From assembly GCA_037447655.1 (NCBI GenBank), contig JBBHKE010000099.1:190278-254277 (forward strand): a DNA stretch of 64,000 nt. Reading direction: 5' to 3'. Positions 44,160-54,757 of this stretch are shown here, piece after piece (the first letter of the stretch is position 1; the number at the start of each line of letters is the position of its first letter). The notes under the pieces are model-generated. The model saw only the letters and a list, made by a program, of their open reading frames with translations, did not search any database and was not told where the DNA came from. Position numbers and translations under genes: made by a program. The stretch is from Zygnema cylindricum. Taxonomy: Eukaryota > Streptophyta > Zygnematophyceae > Zygnematales > Zygnemataceae.

Positions 44160-46495
44160 CTTCAAATCAGATATTGGAGTTTTATGATTTTAGCAAAAAT
44201 TGTTTCCCTAACAAAGTGCAACCGTATATCCATATGTTTGCTCTTGAAATGGTGACTTGGGTTGGATGCGATAGATATGGCTGCCTGGTTGTCACACCAG
44301 ACAACTTGTGCCCTGTTCTGCATGAATCTTAACTCTTGCAAAATTGATTTAGCCTACAATAACTTCTTTACTGCAGCGCTTGCAGCCATATACTCAGCTT
44401 CCATCGTTGATTGAGCTGTGACCTTTTGGAGTTTGCTACTCCAACAACACGTTCCTGTCCCAATCTGCAACACATATATGGTTGTCAATCTTCTGCTTGG
44501 TATGTCGCCATAGTTGGCGTCGCTCCAGGTGTTGATCTTGACTTCTCTTCCTCCTAAGTTTAGATATAAATTTCTTCTCCCTGATAGATATTTTAGGACT
44601 CTTTTTGCAGCATCCCAGTCTGCCTTTTTCGGATTCTGTAGACTTCTGCTAAGTACTCCTACAGCAGCAGAAATGTCAAGACGAGTACAATTCATAAAAT
44701 AAATTAGGCTACCAACTATTTGCCTATAAGGAATATTACTCAAATTTTCTTCCTTTGACTCATCTCTTATGAATACTCCGGAGGAAATTTCTAGTCCTTC
44801 AAATTTTTGCCTGTTTTCCATCGGCGTTGAACAACTTTTTGCATCTGACATTTCAAATCTTTCTAACATGTTCCATATGGTTTCCTTTTGTGTCAACCTG
44901 GTTATTTTAATTTTGTCTATCCCTATCCACATGAATTCCTAAGATGTATTTTGCTTCTCCTAAATCTTTCATTTCAAACATAGTATTCAAGGCATTCTTT
45001 AATTTTTTTTTTTTTGTTAGTGATTTGCTCATTATGAGCAGATCATCTACATATAGTGCAATGTAAATCACCCCTTCTTCTCCTTCCATAATATAGATAA
45101 AATGGTCTGAGCTAATTTTGACAAATCCTAATTTAGTAAGGAATTCATCTAATTTAAGGTTCCACTGACGTGGGGCCGGTTTCAATCCATATATATGATT
45201 TTAGTAAATTACATCCATATAATGATTTTAGTAATTTACAGACAAGGTTTTCTTTTCCTTTTTCTTCGTACATTTCTTGTTGCTTCATATAGATAACCTC
45301 CTCTAATTCCGCGTGTAGGAAGGTTGTTTTAACATCCATCTGATGAATTTCCATATCTTCTATAGCTGTCAGGGTAAGTAGCATATCTTCTATAGCTGTC
45401 AGGGTAAGTAGAATTTTGACAGTGGGAAATCTGACTACCGGTGAAAACGTTTCTTCAAAGTCAATTCTTTCTTTTTGATTATAACCTTTAGCAACTAGCC
45501 TAGCTTTATATATTTCAATCGTATTATCTGGATTTAATTTTACCTTAAATACCCACTTACTTCCAATGGCTTTTCGATCTGGTGGTAGTTCGACCAATTC
45601 CCAAGTTTGAGCCGCCATAATTGACTTCCTTTGGTGGTAGTTCGACCAATTCCCAAGTTTGAGCCGCCATAATTGACTTCATTTCGTCATTCGCAGCTTC
45701 AATCCAATGATATTTTTCTGGTACAGAAAATGCTTCTTGAATGGTAAAAGGTTCTCCGGATGCGGCCGAGTGTGCATACATTGTCGTTGAATCCTTTAGT
45801 CTCGAACTTATCTTTTTCTCTCTTGTGCTAGTCCTTTCCACCCCGGAAAATTTGACGCTGGAATCGAGGGATCTCTCCTTGAAATTATTGTCAATGGGAC
45901 AAAGTTATCAAACTCGTGTTTTGTGGATCCATTCGTTTCCGTCTTAGGCAATTCATTCGTTTCTGTCTTAGGTGTTGCAGTTGTTTTCGTGGTAGTTTGC
46001 TCATTGTTCACTTGTCTTACTTCGTCAAGGACCACGTATTCCATCTCCCTTTTGCTTCTCCGTTCAGGTGTTAGCGCAAATATATCCACCGAATCTGACT
46101 CATCTTTCACAAGGATGTTTTTAGCAACTACAATTTGGCTGGTGCCTGGTATGTTGACTCTATATCTTTTAGCATTATTATCATATCCTAGTAGGATGCC
46201 ATGCATTCCTTTTGGCTCCATTTTCCATTTACTTGGATCGTTGTTAAGTATAAAAACTTGACTTCCAAATACTCTAAAATGACTAACATCCGGTTTCTTT
46301 TTTGTCCAAAGTTCATAAGGTGTCTTTCCTCGTAATGCATTACTTTCTAGTTTATTTCTAATATATGCAGTACAATTTAAGGCCTCTGCCCAATTTTTCA
46401 CGCTTACTCCTTTATATGCCAACATAGTCCGAGCACACTCTACTAGTGTTCTATTTAATCCTCCCGCAACTCTATTTTGTTCATGTGAGTATGGA
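44160..46495 (-). pseudogene. Copia polyprotein remnant: integrase end, RT, RNase H
   Basis: On the minus strand, in order: VPYSHEQNR and NRTLVECARTMLAYKGVSVK (integrase end), GYDNNAKRYRV, a linker, then RT with WVFKVKLNPDN, ARLVAKGYNQ, the catalytic YVDDLL and YILGIHVDRD, and RNase H with AEYMAASAAVKKLL, CDNQAAISIASNPS and KHMDIRLHFVRE. Frames shift several times. Some breaks come from short direct duplications: 45352-45411 (30 bp twice), 45581-45680 (52 bp twice), about 45185-45240 and about 45930-45985. The 5' part stops at 46495, where a MITE fragment begins. Confidence 0.92.
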
Positions 46496-46499
46496 ACTG

Positions 46500-46739
46500 T
46501 TAGTATATTATTATATTTTCTGTACTTTTAAATATAAAAATGTACGAAATAGTACAGATCTGGCAGTCCGTACACCACACTATTTAAAAGGGCACTAAAT
46601 TACAGTTATGAACCGCATTGAGCGGGGTACCTCAAATAACGTGCAAAAACATTTAGCGTGCTTTATTCTATTTGAGAATTTGCCCCAAAAAAAGGGGTAC
46701 CCCAATTAGCGTCATGTACGCTAATAGCGATTCACGGTG
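46500..46739. mobile_element. Truncated CACCG-family MITE
   Basis: The right end CTAATAGCGATTCACGGTG is followed by TA. The left terminal repeat is missing. The interior has CCGTACACCACACTATTTA, like the 530-620-bp elements. It lies at the broken edge of the copia integrase. Confidence 0.65.
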
Positions 46740-46741
46740 TA

Positions 46742-47431
46742 CCGAACATAGACGCGAACCGACACATATATCAAACGAAACGAAACATAGATGTCGCACT
46801 GAAACGAACCAAACATTTAGTGGCGCGATTTCGGCCGACGCCGATTCGCCCAATATCCTAACATTTTTGGCTTACTTCCGGGTCTTATTATCAGTCCTTT
46901 TCCCCGCCCATTCCCCTCCCTTCTTCTCCCCTCCTACCCTTCCGTCCGCCTTCCCATACCCCTCCTTCCCTCCCTCCCTCCCTTCCTCCCTCCCTCCCTC
47001 CCTTTCCCCCCCAGTGCCTTACATGCTGTATGGATTACCATATATTACGGTATGACAGAATGGACAAGGGAAAGTACAAGAAAAACGGAGGCTTTAAAAA
47101 CCATGTATCATTATTAGCATCGATGTTTTTATCGCGACTTTAATCGTATTTTCTCTGTTCACCTGTCGAACGATTAATCCGACGGATGCGATTGAAAGAT
47201 TGGGATTACCTTCTTAAACTCAAAACAGTAATAGGAGACGACGGTTGCGATCGAACGGTCCACATGTCGCCTCCTCATTGGCGGACTCCAAATATTTTTT
47301 GGCTAATGTAATAGGAGTGAAGTGTGGGTCACAAACTTGCAACGGAAGGTATTACTCTCACTTCCTTTCCCAGCTCCATCCGGCGTGATGTGACATGGAG
47401 CAATGGTGTGCACGTGACGGTGGAGAGCTAA
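46742..47431. other. Intergenic, repeat-derived
   Basis: No gene. GAACGAAAC-type words at 46740-46830 resemble the copia LTRs at 42280 and 63400. A CCCTCC tract lies at 46890-47020. Confidence 0.45.
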
Positions 47432-47630
47432 CACCGCTCATCGTTATCAGCGTTAAAGATTTATTAGTGTTAATGCGAAATGAGAATTAATAATACTAAT
47501 TTAGTGCAAGGAGACGTGGCAGATTGTAGTCCACGTCCTTAAATAATGTTGTTAATTCTATATTGTGATTTTTGGCCAAAAAAAATTGCAACCAAATTAG
47601 TGTTAATAACACTAATAACGATGAGCGGTG
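47432..47630. mobile_element. MITE, CACCG family, 199-bp class
   Basis: Left CACCGCTCATCGTTATCAG, right CTAATAACGATGAGCGGTG, followed by TA. The interior AGACGTGGCAGATTGTAGTC is shared with the other 199-bp members. Confidence 0.87.
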
Positions 47631-47632
47631 TA

Positions 47633-47865
47633 CCTCGTACGGATATCATTTGTTTTGCGGAGAGGATGACTCCATCGACTTTAGTCTTCGGAGGAGACAT
47701 TTTCCCAATCATTCCTTCGGGGAATGCAACGATTTCCCAACTCCTATGGAACTTGGTGCTGTGAAAGTGGAGGATGAGGAACTTTCGGAAGCCCTTTCGA
47801 AGGCAAAGAAAAAAAAAACGAGGTTTTATTTCACTCATGGCAACCAACCTCCTTTTGACATATAG
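47633..47865 (+). pseudogene. Gypsy gag relic
   Basis: The frame reads DDSIDFSLRRRHF and then PTPMELGAVKVEDEELSEAL, closely similar to the chromovirus gag at about 14230-14380 (TDSVDFTFRRPYH and PTPMELGAIDEDRE). It is a second, unrelated copy cut to about 75 codons, ending shortly before the zinc-knuckle position. Confidence 0.8.
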
Positions 47866-48304
47866 ATGTTCTCTATCCCCATCTGTGAAAAAAAAAAAAT
47901 CCCAAAAAACGTCTTCATTAATAGATTAGGCCATAGCTCTGCAGAGAAGAAGCGAGAAACGATATTTTGGAAACTATTGTGTCATTCCTTCTGCTTATTA
48001 CCACTCTTATTGCGTTGACAATGGATGAATTGTCTTTCGACATATGACAAAGAGGTTTCTCAATGTGGGTTTCAAACGTTGATCAGTTCAAAATTTCTAC
48101 CTCGTAGTTTTTAAAACGAGCGATCGACATTTCTACCTCGCAGTTTTTACAACGAGCGATCGACATCTTGATACCAGAAAAAAATAGAACCACAACAATA
48201 AGGCAACGTCATATAAAGACTGCATGTTCACGTAAACGGACTTGAAGCTTATGGACTCATGAAACCATTCCTAACAAGCTACACGATGTAACGTTATTAG
48301 AGTA
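47866..48304. other. Non-coding remnant with a small tandem duplication
   Basis: No gene. A roughly 38-base unit with TTTCTACCTCG and ACGAGCGATCGAC occurs twice at about 48097-48168. Confidence 0.5.
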
Positions 48305-49039
48305 TGTTGCTCTGCAGCAACAGGGACACTACCAGAAGCTACAGAGTCACCCATTTAACTCAGCAAAAGGCAACCCAAAAAGTACCACACAAATGGCCAA
48401 CTTTGACCAGCTTATACTCAGTACTACAAAAGCCACTTAGGCTTACAACACAGCTCACTTAGAGCTCACTCTTAACACAGGATACTGACAGAGTTTCAAG
48501 CACAAACTCTGATCAATCACAAAGTGACATTCACACAAAGACAGACTTAAATGTCACTTTACTTAGTGAACTTGTACAAGTTAATTTTCCAAATGTCTAA
48601 GTCCTAATTTATACCACTACGCCTATCTAATTTCCTAACTACGAATAAGATCACTGTGGGCACACTATCGTACTGTTCGTTCCACTATTTGGTACAATTA
48701 ATCTAGGGTACAATCTCCTGCTAGAGATAATCCTGGTTTGTCACTTACCCTAAAAACTGTACAGTACTATTTTAAGCACTACTACGCAATACGACAGAGT
48801 ATACTTGGTGGTAAGTTTACCACCGATTTTTTCTTACACCAATAAGGTGTTTGTTCGCCGACCAGTCCGTAAAATTCGCGTTGACTTTCAACCGTAACTT
48901 AGTGTTTCATTTAGTGCGCACGAAATTAATGTTTCGCGTGGAATTCTTGTTACGTCGGTAAAATTGTTTCATCGTTGGTCATCGCAACTCCAGCGATGAG
49001 ATTTTCTTCATCGTTGAGAGTCCATAGTTTTCCAAAACA
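48305..49039 (-). repeat. Copia 5' LTR with an internal insertion
   Basis: Shares 48305-48603 and 49020-49039 with the LTR at 43730. The approximately 415 bases between (48604-49019) are foreign and unidentified. Confidence 0.75.
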
Positions 49040-49180
49040 ATATATGGCAATTTGTCTTTTGAAGTAAACAGAGGCCGCGGAAGAGGAAGAGGCCGCGGCA
49101 AAGGTCGCAATCAATTCAGAAGTGGTCGTCATCAATCCTATTACATCGACTATTACGATGACGACAATAATGACACTTAA
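49040..49180 (+). pseudogene. Arg-Gly-rich gag-like fragment
   Basis: A plus-strand frame reads [19 protein letters not shown] and then an Asp/Tyr-rich tail to a TAA near 49180. Arg-Gly runs of this kind precede the zinc knuckle in copia gags. It begins right at the outer edge of the copia LTR. Confidence 0.5.
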
Positions 49181-49268
49181 TCAAACTTTTGTCACCATGA
49201 TCAAGGGGACGTACCATGCAAAGTTAATGTTGTTGAAAAAACGTTGTTTCAAATGATTCAATTCGTAG

Positions 49269-50167
49269 TGTGACCATCCATATCCTTTGGAGAGATATAC
49301 TACTTAGGCGAAGCGTCTTCTTGGAGTTATCGAAAAACGATTGGACGGTCGATATTTCATTATCGATAGTGGATATACTTTTGCCGATATGGCAATATTC
49401 TTATGGGTGTATTGTCTCAAGGTAAAAACATAAACAAACATTGTCAGAGTACTGTGAAAATGTGGGTAGAGGAAGGAGAGGGAGAGGGAGAGGGAGAGGG
49501 AGATTAAAGGAAAGTGCAAAAGAGGAGCTATAAAAGATGTATCGATTTGAGGTAAAAAGATAAACAATTTTTTTCCAAGAAAAATGTAAATTTTTGTATT
49601 GTATATGTGAAGGAAGTTACAAAGGATAGGGTATAAACAATGTGTCATCTTAGGGGAAGATGATTGAAACGACGTTTTTCAACTACTGTGAAGTTATAAG
49701 TTGTAAAATTGTAAAAAGTGAAAGAAGGTACAAAAGGTGGGCCGTAAACAGTGTATATTCTCAAGATAAGAAGACAAACAAATTTTTAAGTTTTGTATTG
49801 TAAATAGTGAAGAAAAAGATGAGTTTCATGTTTCATGAAGAAAAAGATGAGGAAGTTATTATTATTTGTTTTGGTCTCCTCACATGCTAGTCAAACGTTA
49901 ACTCTTCATTGTTTCTTTATTGTGTGACCTTTCATGACTTTTATTTGTCGATTGTTATTTGATTCCTAATTTTGTGAATTCACATCACTTTTATCGTTAA
50001 TTGTAAATTGTTTTCTAATCATGTGAAAATTTGCATTTTGACAGTTGCACTACGAGGCCGAAGAACAACTTCCTTTAAAGACTTTCCCAAAAGTGTTGGC
50101 TTGGATTGAACGGTGCATGGAACGACCGTTAACCGCTAAAGGTCTCAAAGTTTGCTCGTTTAATTGA
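49269..50167 (+). pseudogene. GST 3' pseudogene (exons 5 and 6 duplicated)
   Basis: Exon 5 copy 49269-49421 and exon 6 copy 50045-50167 keep length and splice sites but lack exons 1-4. Exon 5 has an in-frame TAG (ERYTT-stop-AKRLLG). Exon 6 ends with TGA as in the parent. The upstream neighbour is retroelement sequence, so expression of a functional enzyme is unlikely. Confidence 0.9.
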
Positions 50168-50789
50168 ATAAGTTGACAAATTTTGGTAAGGAATAAATTT
50201 TGGTGAAGGTTGTAGTCTACAATCGATAATTATGTGTAGAGGGACTAATTGAAATTTTTCTCATGCATAAGGACTTTGGCTTAGGATAACGGAGGATGTG
50301 AAGTTTTGTGCATTTTTTTTTTGTTGGAGATGATTTGTTTTTCTGTTGGAGACTTAAATGAAGTGGATTTTTATTGAAAATATCTTTCTTAAAGATAAAC
50401 TTTGTGGACAAGTATTGGAATGAGTTGTCAACTTAATTTTGACATATTTACCGTTGAACACCTTTGTCAACAAGAATACTCCCATTTCAATTTGCTTCAT
50501 TCTATTTTTTTTTTTTAGTGTACTTAAGCGCTTTTCATGCCGTTTTTTTACATTTTGCAAAAGTAAAATGCATGTTGAACACCATTCTTCACACTGAATC
50601 TAATTAATTACTTTATATTATGGGTGTAATACTTATACCACACTTTGGATTTTTGTTTGGCAAAATTTGCAATCGCAACGTTTGTCGCGTGTAACGGTAC
50701 AATCGAGGATTTTTTTTTTCTTCTAATGAAGAGTCGTTCAATACGGCTAAAAGTGAAAAGTTTGACGAACAGAATCTCGTTATTCGTGA

Positions 50790-50991
50790 CACCTTTCATC
50801 GTTATTAGAGTTGATAATACTAATTGGTCGCGACTTTTTTTTTGCTGAAAATCATAAAATAGTGTTTACAACATTAGTTAATGACGTGGACTACAACCGG
50901 CCACGTTCCCCTTGCACTTAATTAGTATAACTAATCTTAATGTCGCACTAACACTAATAAATCCTAAGAATTGCTCCTTAACGATGAGCTT
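50790..50991. mobile_element. MITE, CACCG family, 202-bp class (unit 2 copy)
   Basis: Orthologous to 37537-37738. Its left end is CACCTTTCATCGTTATTAG preceded by GA, and its right end is degenerate. Confidence 0.78.
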
Positions 50992-50993
50992 TA

Positions 50994-51236
50994 CACCGTG
51001 AATCGTTATTGGCGTCAAGGTTTTTTTTTCACTTAAAACATCTTTTCTCCGTACACACGTGTTTGATTGTGGATTTGACGGTTGCGATTGAAAGGTAACA
51101 TTATCAGATTCCGATTGAAAGGTAACATTCTCAGCTTCCGATTGGCGGTCTCAAATTGAAAACCCGACAAGTGTGTACGGAGAAAATATGTTTTAAGTGG
51201 CGAGAAAAACCGTGTCGCTAATAACGATTCGCGGTG
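50994..51236. mobile_element. MITE, CACCG family, 243-bp member
   Basis: Flanked by TA on the left, with TGTA after GGTG on the right. Left end CACCGTGAATCGTTATTGG, right end CTAATAACGATTCGCGGTG. Absent from unit 1 at 37739, which reads straight on and is the empty site. It contains a small internal duplication (GATTGAAAGGTAACATT twice). Confidence 0.88.
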
Positions 51237-51525
51237 TGTACCATTATTACATTCGACATGTGTAACGGTACAATGTTGTTTCACCAAATATGGAACTTTA
51301 GACTGCAATGTTCCCGCAGATGACCCGAAAATTGAAAAGAAAAAGTAATAATAATAATAAAAAAACATAGTAAAAGAGGTTGAAAAAGGTTGTTTCCAAA
51401 TCGTTGGGATTTCTAACTTTCAATATTTTGGGGAGGGGAAAAGGGGATGGGTCCCATTGTTAGCGTGTCAGTATGGTTTAAATAAACTTGTATCGGCTAT
51501 ACTATGATTTACTACATTGATATTA

Positions 51526-51529
<4 letters not shown>

Positions 51530-51575
<46 letters not shown>
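51530..51575. repeat. (TA)n microsatellite
   Basis: About 22 TA dinucleotides, expanded relative to the equivalent place in unit 1 near 38130. Confidence 0.95.
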
Positions 51576-51576
<1 letters not shown>

Positions 51577-51757
51577 TATAGTTAAAAAACGCATGAAATG
51601 GTATATAGTTGTTTGTATCCCTTAACGAGGTTCCAATTAAAAATAAAACAGAAACTCAAAAAATAAAGCGCAAAAATTTAAGCCATAAACTACAATACTA
51701 ACAAAAAAAACCTTAGAAAATAGTGATCATATTGACCTGGAATCGTTAGTTTTCGAT

Positions 51758-51858
51758 TTCCGACAGGAGACCGCCAATCGAAGGTGAGAATCTTGCCTTT
51801 CAATTTTAAGTGGCGAAAAAATAAAAAAAAAAACTAATAGCATTACACGGTAAGCTGT
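51758..51858. mobile_element. MITE fragment, 217-bp class
   Basis: Contains GAGACCGCCAATCGAAGGTG and ends CTAATAGCATTACACGG, the right half of the 217-bp class. The left half is missing. Confidence 0.6.
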
Positions 51859-52297
51859 ACTCCTGCAAAAAAAAAAAAATGGTGTCATGCTAAAAAAATG
51901 GTGTCATGCTAAAAAAGGTACAGTACACCGTGAATCGCTATTACTGTAGTGTTCATGTTTTTCTCGTCTCTTTAAACATTTTTTCTCCGTACACCTTTGT
52001 CGGATTGTGGATCTGACGGTTGCGACTGAAATGTAAGATTATCAACTTTTGATTGGCGGTCTCTGTTTAAAAATACGACAAAAATCTGTACGTAGAAATA
52101 TGTTTTAAGTGGAGGAAAAATTTGGGAATTGATCATGGCAATGATTATTTTGGTTGCGCACACTCACTTACGTCACCTTGTTAAAGATTGTAAGTTTTAA
52201 GTACACATTGGTACAAGTAAAGTACCGCTGATTCATCCGAACGGCTACTTCATTGTACTCACGCGAAAAAGCTGCAGGCAACTGTTGAAAGGAGTAA

Positions 52298-52993
52298 GGG
52301 CGTGTTCCCATGTAACCGATATTTTGAAACGTTATTTTGGAATTTAGCGCTGATTTTACGGTGTACTTTTCAAAGTGTGCCTATGTGAATTGTTAGTTGC
52401 GCGTTCATTATTTTGAATATGTGGCAGCTGTACACGTCGCCAATACTTGCGAAACCCAAACTGCTGACATTTGTAGACGCCAACGATCTTGGAACAAACT
52501 GCGGACATTTGTACGCCGCAAAGAGCTCCTGACATACTGGACAATTGTCCACGCCAACTGTCATTTGTTGAAGCCCATACGTGAACGACATAAGCAATCG
52601 CCTACGTCTACAAAGTGACATTTGTAGACGCCCACAAGTGGACAACATAAACAAACAGACAAACACCTTTTTTTTTGTGTACTCTCCCAACCGCAAAAAA
52701 AAAATTGAAAACGTTTGACGCATGCAATCCAGGTTTTCCATTCGTCAATAGGGTAGTATTTTGACTAAAATCAGATCGCGATTTGATTCCAGTGCAAGTG
52801 TGAAGATGAGCTGGAAGTGGGTCGCGATGATAATAACGCCAAATTGCAGTACCTTCCAAGTTCCAAGATGACGCAAAATGTACTTGTATTTTTGCCCATT
52901 TTTCGTACGGCGTAATATTTTTTTCGTTGGAAGTCCCATTTTCTGTGAAAACGACGGAAAAAAACCCTTACTTGAACACATGGGAACACGCCC
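52298..52993. mobile_element. Harbinger-like element, 696 bp
   Basis: Termini GGGCGTGTTCCCATGT and ACATGGGAACACGCCC are perfect inverted repeats flanked by TAA on both sides (52295-52297, 52994-52996). A 3-bp TAA duplication is typical of PIF/Harbinger. Subterminal phrases include CGACGGAAAAAAACCC. No transposase. Confidence 0.85.
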
Positions 52994-52996
52994 TAA

Positions 52997-53775
52997 GGGT
53001 GCGTCTCTATGTACTTCAAACTTAGAGATTTTTTTTTGTTTTTTAGCGCAGATCCGGCGGACCCGGATTTCGGGTGTCCCTATGTGTACCAAACGAAATT
53101 GTCACTTAGGGCGTGACGATTGTATACGTCGACAATGCCCGTGACGGCTGTCAACGTCTACAATCTGTGATGACCCACGTCATTTTTCGTAGCTGATTGT
53201 GACGTCGCGTGATTTTTCGTGACATTGTAGACCTACCGCCCTCCAGCCTGTGACGTTTCACGGTTGAAGAAGATGCGTTTTGACTTTGCGTCTATTGTCG
53301 GCTCGACGTGAAATGGCATCGGAACCTTGAGACCCCTGCAAAAAAAAAATCCGTACCGGATGGAAACGGACAAAACAAAGCAAACTGTGTACTTTTATTT
53401 GTCGTATTGAACAAAAACGGAAAAAACATAGCGAATCGTGTACACTTCCACGTCGCTTGAATTCGTTTGAATTTTTTGAACAAAAAATTACAAGTGCGAA
53501 TACGTGTTACTATTTGTTTATAGAAAATCCTTAATTTTAAAACACATCGGCCCTGTATTTTAAAGATAAGGTTGAAGATGACGTTTTTTGTCGTCGAAGT
53601 GGGTCGAAGAACACAAGACGACAAGATGTAGTACATTTTAAATTCGATGATGACGCAAAATGTACTTCTCTTTTTTTCTATTTTATTGTACGGTTGAAAC
53701 TTACGCGGTACGGCTCTAAGTTTTACAGGAAAACGACAGAAAAAAACCCTTACTTAAGCACATAGAGACGCACCC
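52997..53775. mobile_element. Harbinger-like element, 779 bp
   Basis: Termini GGGTGCGTCTCTATGT and ACATAGAGACGCACCC are perfect inverted repeats flanked by TAA (52994-52996 shared with the previous element, 53776-53778). It directly abuts the previous member. Shares TTTTTTAGCGCAGATCCG with other members. Confidence 0.85.
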
Positions 53776-54299
53776 TAAATTTGACGATCAATCGTTGAAC
53801 AGCTTTGACTTCCAAAATATTGTAACAACCGGTTAAAGTTTTGCCTCGTTTGCGAACGTCGACCGTCATAACCGGTCGTTACAATATTTTAAAAGTCAAA
53901 GCTGTTCAACTGATTGACCGTCAAATTTAAACTCAAACGGAACTTGTACCAATGTGTACTTAAAACGTACAATCTTTGACACAGGTGACGTAAGTGACTA
54001 TGCGAAACCAAAATAATCATTGCATGATCAATTCCCCAACTTTTCCGCGACTTCAAATATCTCTTCTCCGTACACGCTTGTCCTACTTTTTCAAAGAGAC
54101 CGTCAATTGGAAGGTGAAAAACTTGACTTTCAATCGCAACCGTCAGATCCATAATCCGACAACCTTGTACGGAAAAAAAAGTTTTATGCGACAAAAATAA
54201 CATTAACACTACTAGCGAAACACCGGTGTAGAGTCAACGAGTCAACGGCCGACAAACGTTTCTCACCGTTGACTGCCGCCCAAATTTTTTGGTACATGG

Positions 54300-54757
54300 T
54301 ACCCTCCCTTTTTATCCCTTCGGCCATCTCGCTCTTTCTCACTCCTCCCCTCTCGACCTCCCTCTTATTTCCCTCCCACCTCTCTTCCCCACTACTCTCT
54401 CCTCCTCCATTTCCCTCCCCTTACCTCCTCTCTTGTTTTCTGTAGAAGCAGCAGGCGCCTCTCCTTCTTCCTCTTCTTCTCCCTTTTCCTCTCCCTTTCT
54501 CTCTCCCACTCCTTTCTCTTTTCTCCTCTCCCTCTCTTTCTCCCTCTTCCTCTCCCTCTCCCTTTCCTTTCTCCTCTGCCTTTCACACTCCTTTCTCTTT
54601 CTCCCCTCTCTCCTCCTCCCTTTTCCTCTCCCTCTCCCTTTCTTTTCTCCTCTCCCTTTCACACTCCCAATCATTTCTCTTTCTCCTCTCCTTTTACCTT
54701 TTCATTCCCCTCTCCCTCTCCCTCCCTTTCTCCTATCCCTCTCCTCCTCCCTTCCAA
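54300..54757 (+). repeat. CCCTCT pyrimidine tract ending at the start codon of paralogue 2
   Basis: About 450 bases of C/T on the coding strand, broken by GTAGAAGCAGCAGGCGCC. It ends CTTCCAA-ATG. It is the intact counterpart of 41320-42703. Confidence 0.85.

Larger units (their letters stand above)
43730..49039 (-). mobile_element. Decayed Ty1/copia element
   Basis: LTRs of about 325 bases (43730-44054) and 735 bases (48305-49039, with about 410 inserted) start TGTTGCTCT and end CCAAAACA on the plus strand. Coding sequence between them runs on the minus strand: integrase end, RT and RNase H. Gag, protease and most of integrase are missing. A truncated MITE, a complete MITE and a gypsy gag relic fill 46500-48300. 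No clear target duplication or primer-binding site is visible. Confidence 0.85.
51926..54228. mobile_element. Large foldback element with CACCG-type ends (unit 2 copy, 2.3 kb)
   Basis: TA-flanked. Each end resembles a 217-bp-class MITE followed by an arm shared with the other end (GAATTGATCATGGCAATG left, CATTGCATGATCAATTC right). Two Harbinger-like elements sit inside. Counterpart of 39268-41236. The small 217-bp MITEs could be deletion derivatives of this larger element. No transposase frame is visible. Confidence 0.75.

Noticed and set aside
47546-47764. 72-residue plus-strand frame overlapping the gypsy gag relic
   Set aside because: It spans the MITE end and runs out of frame with the gag similarity.
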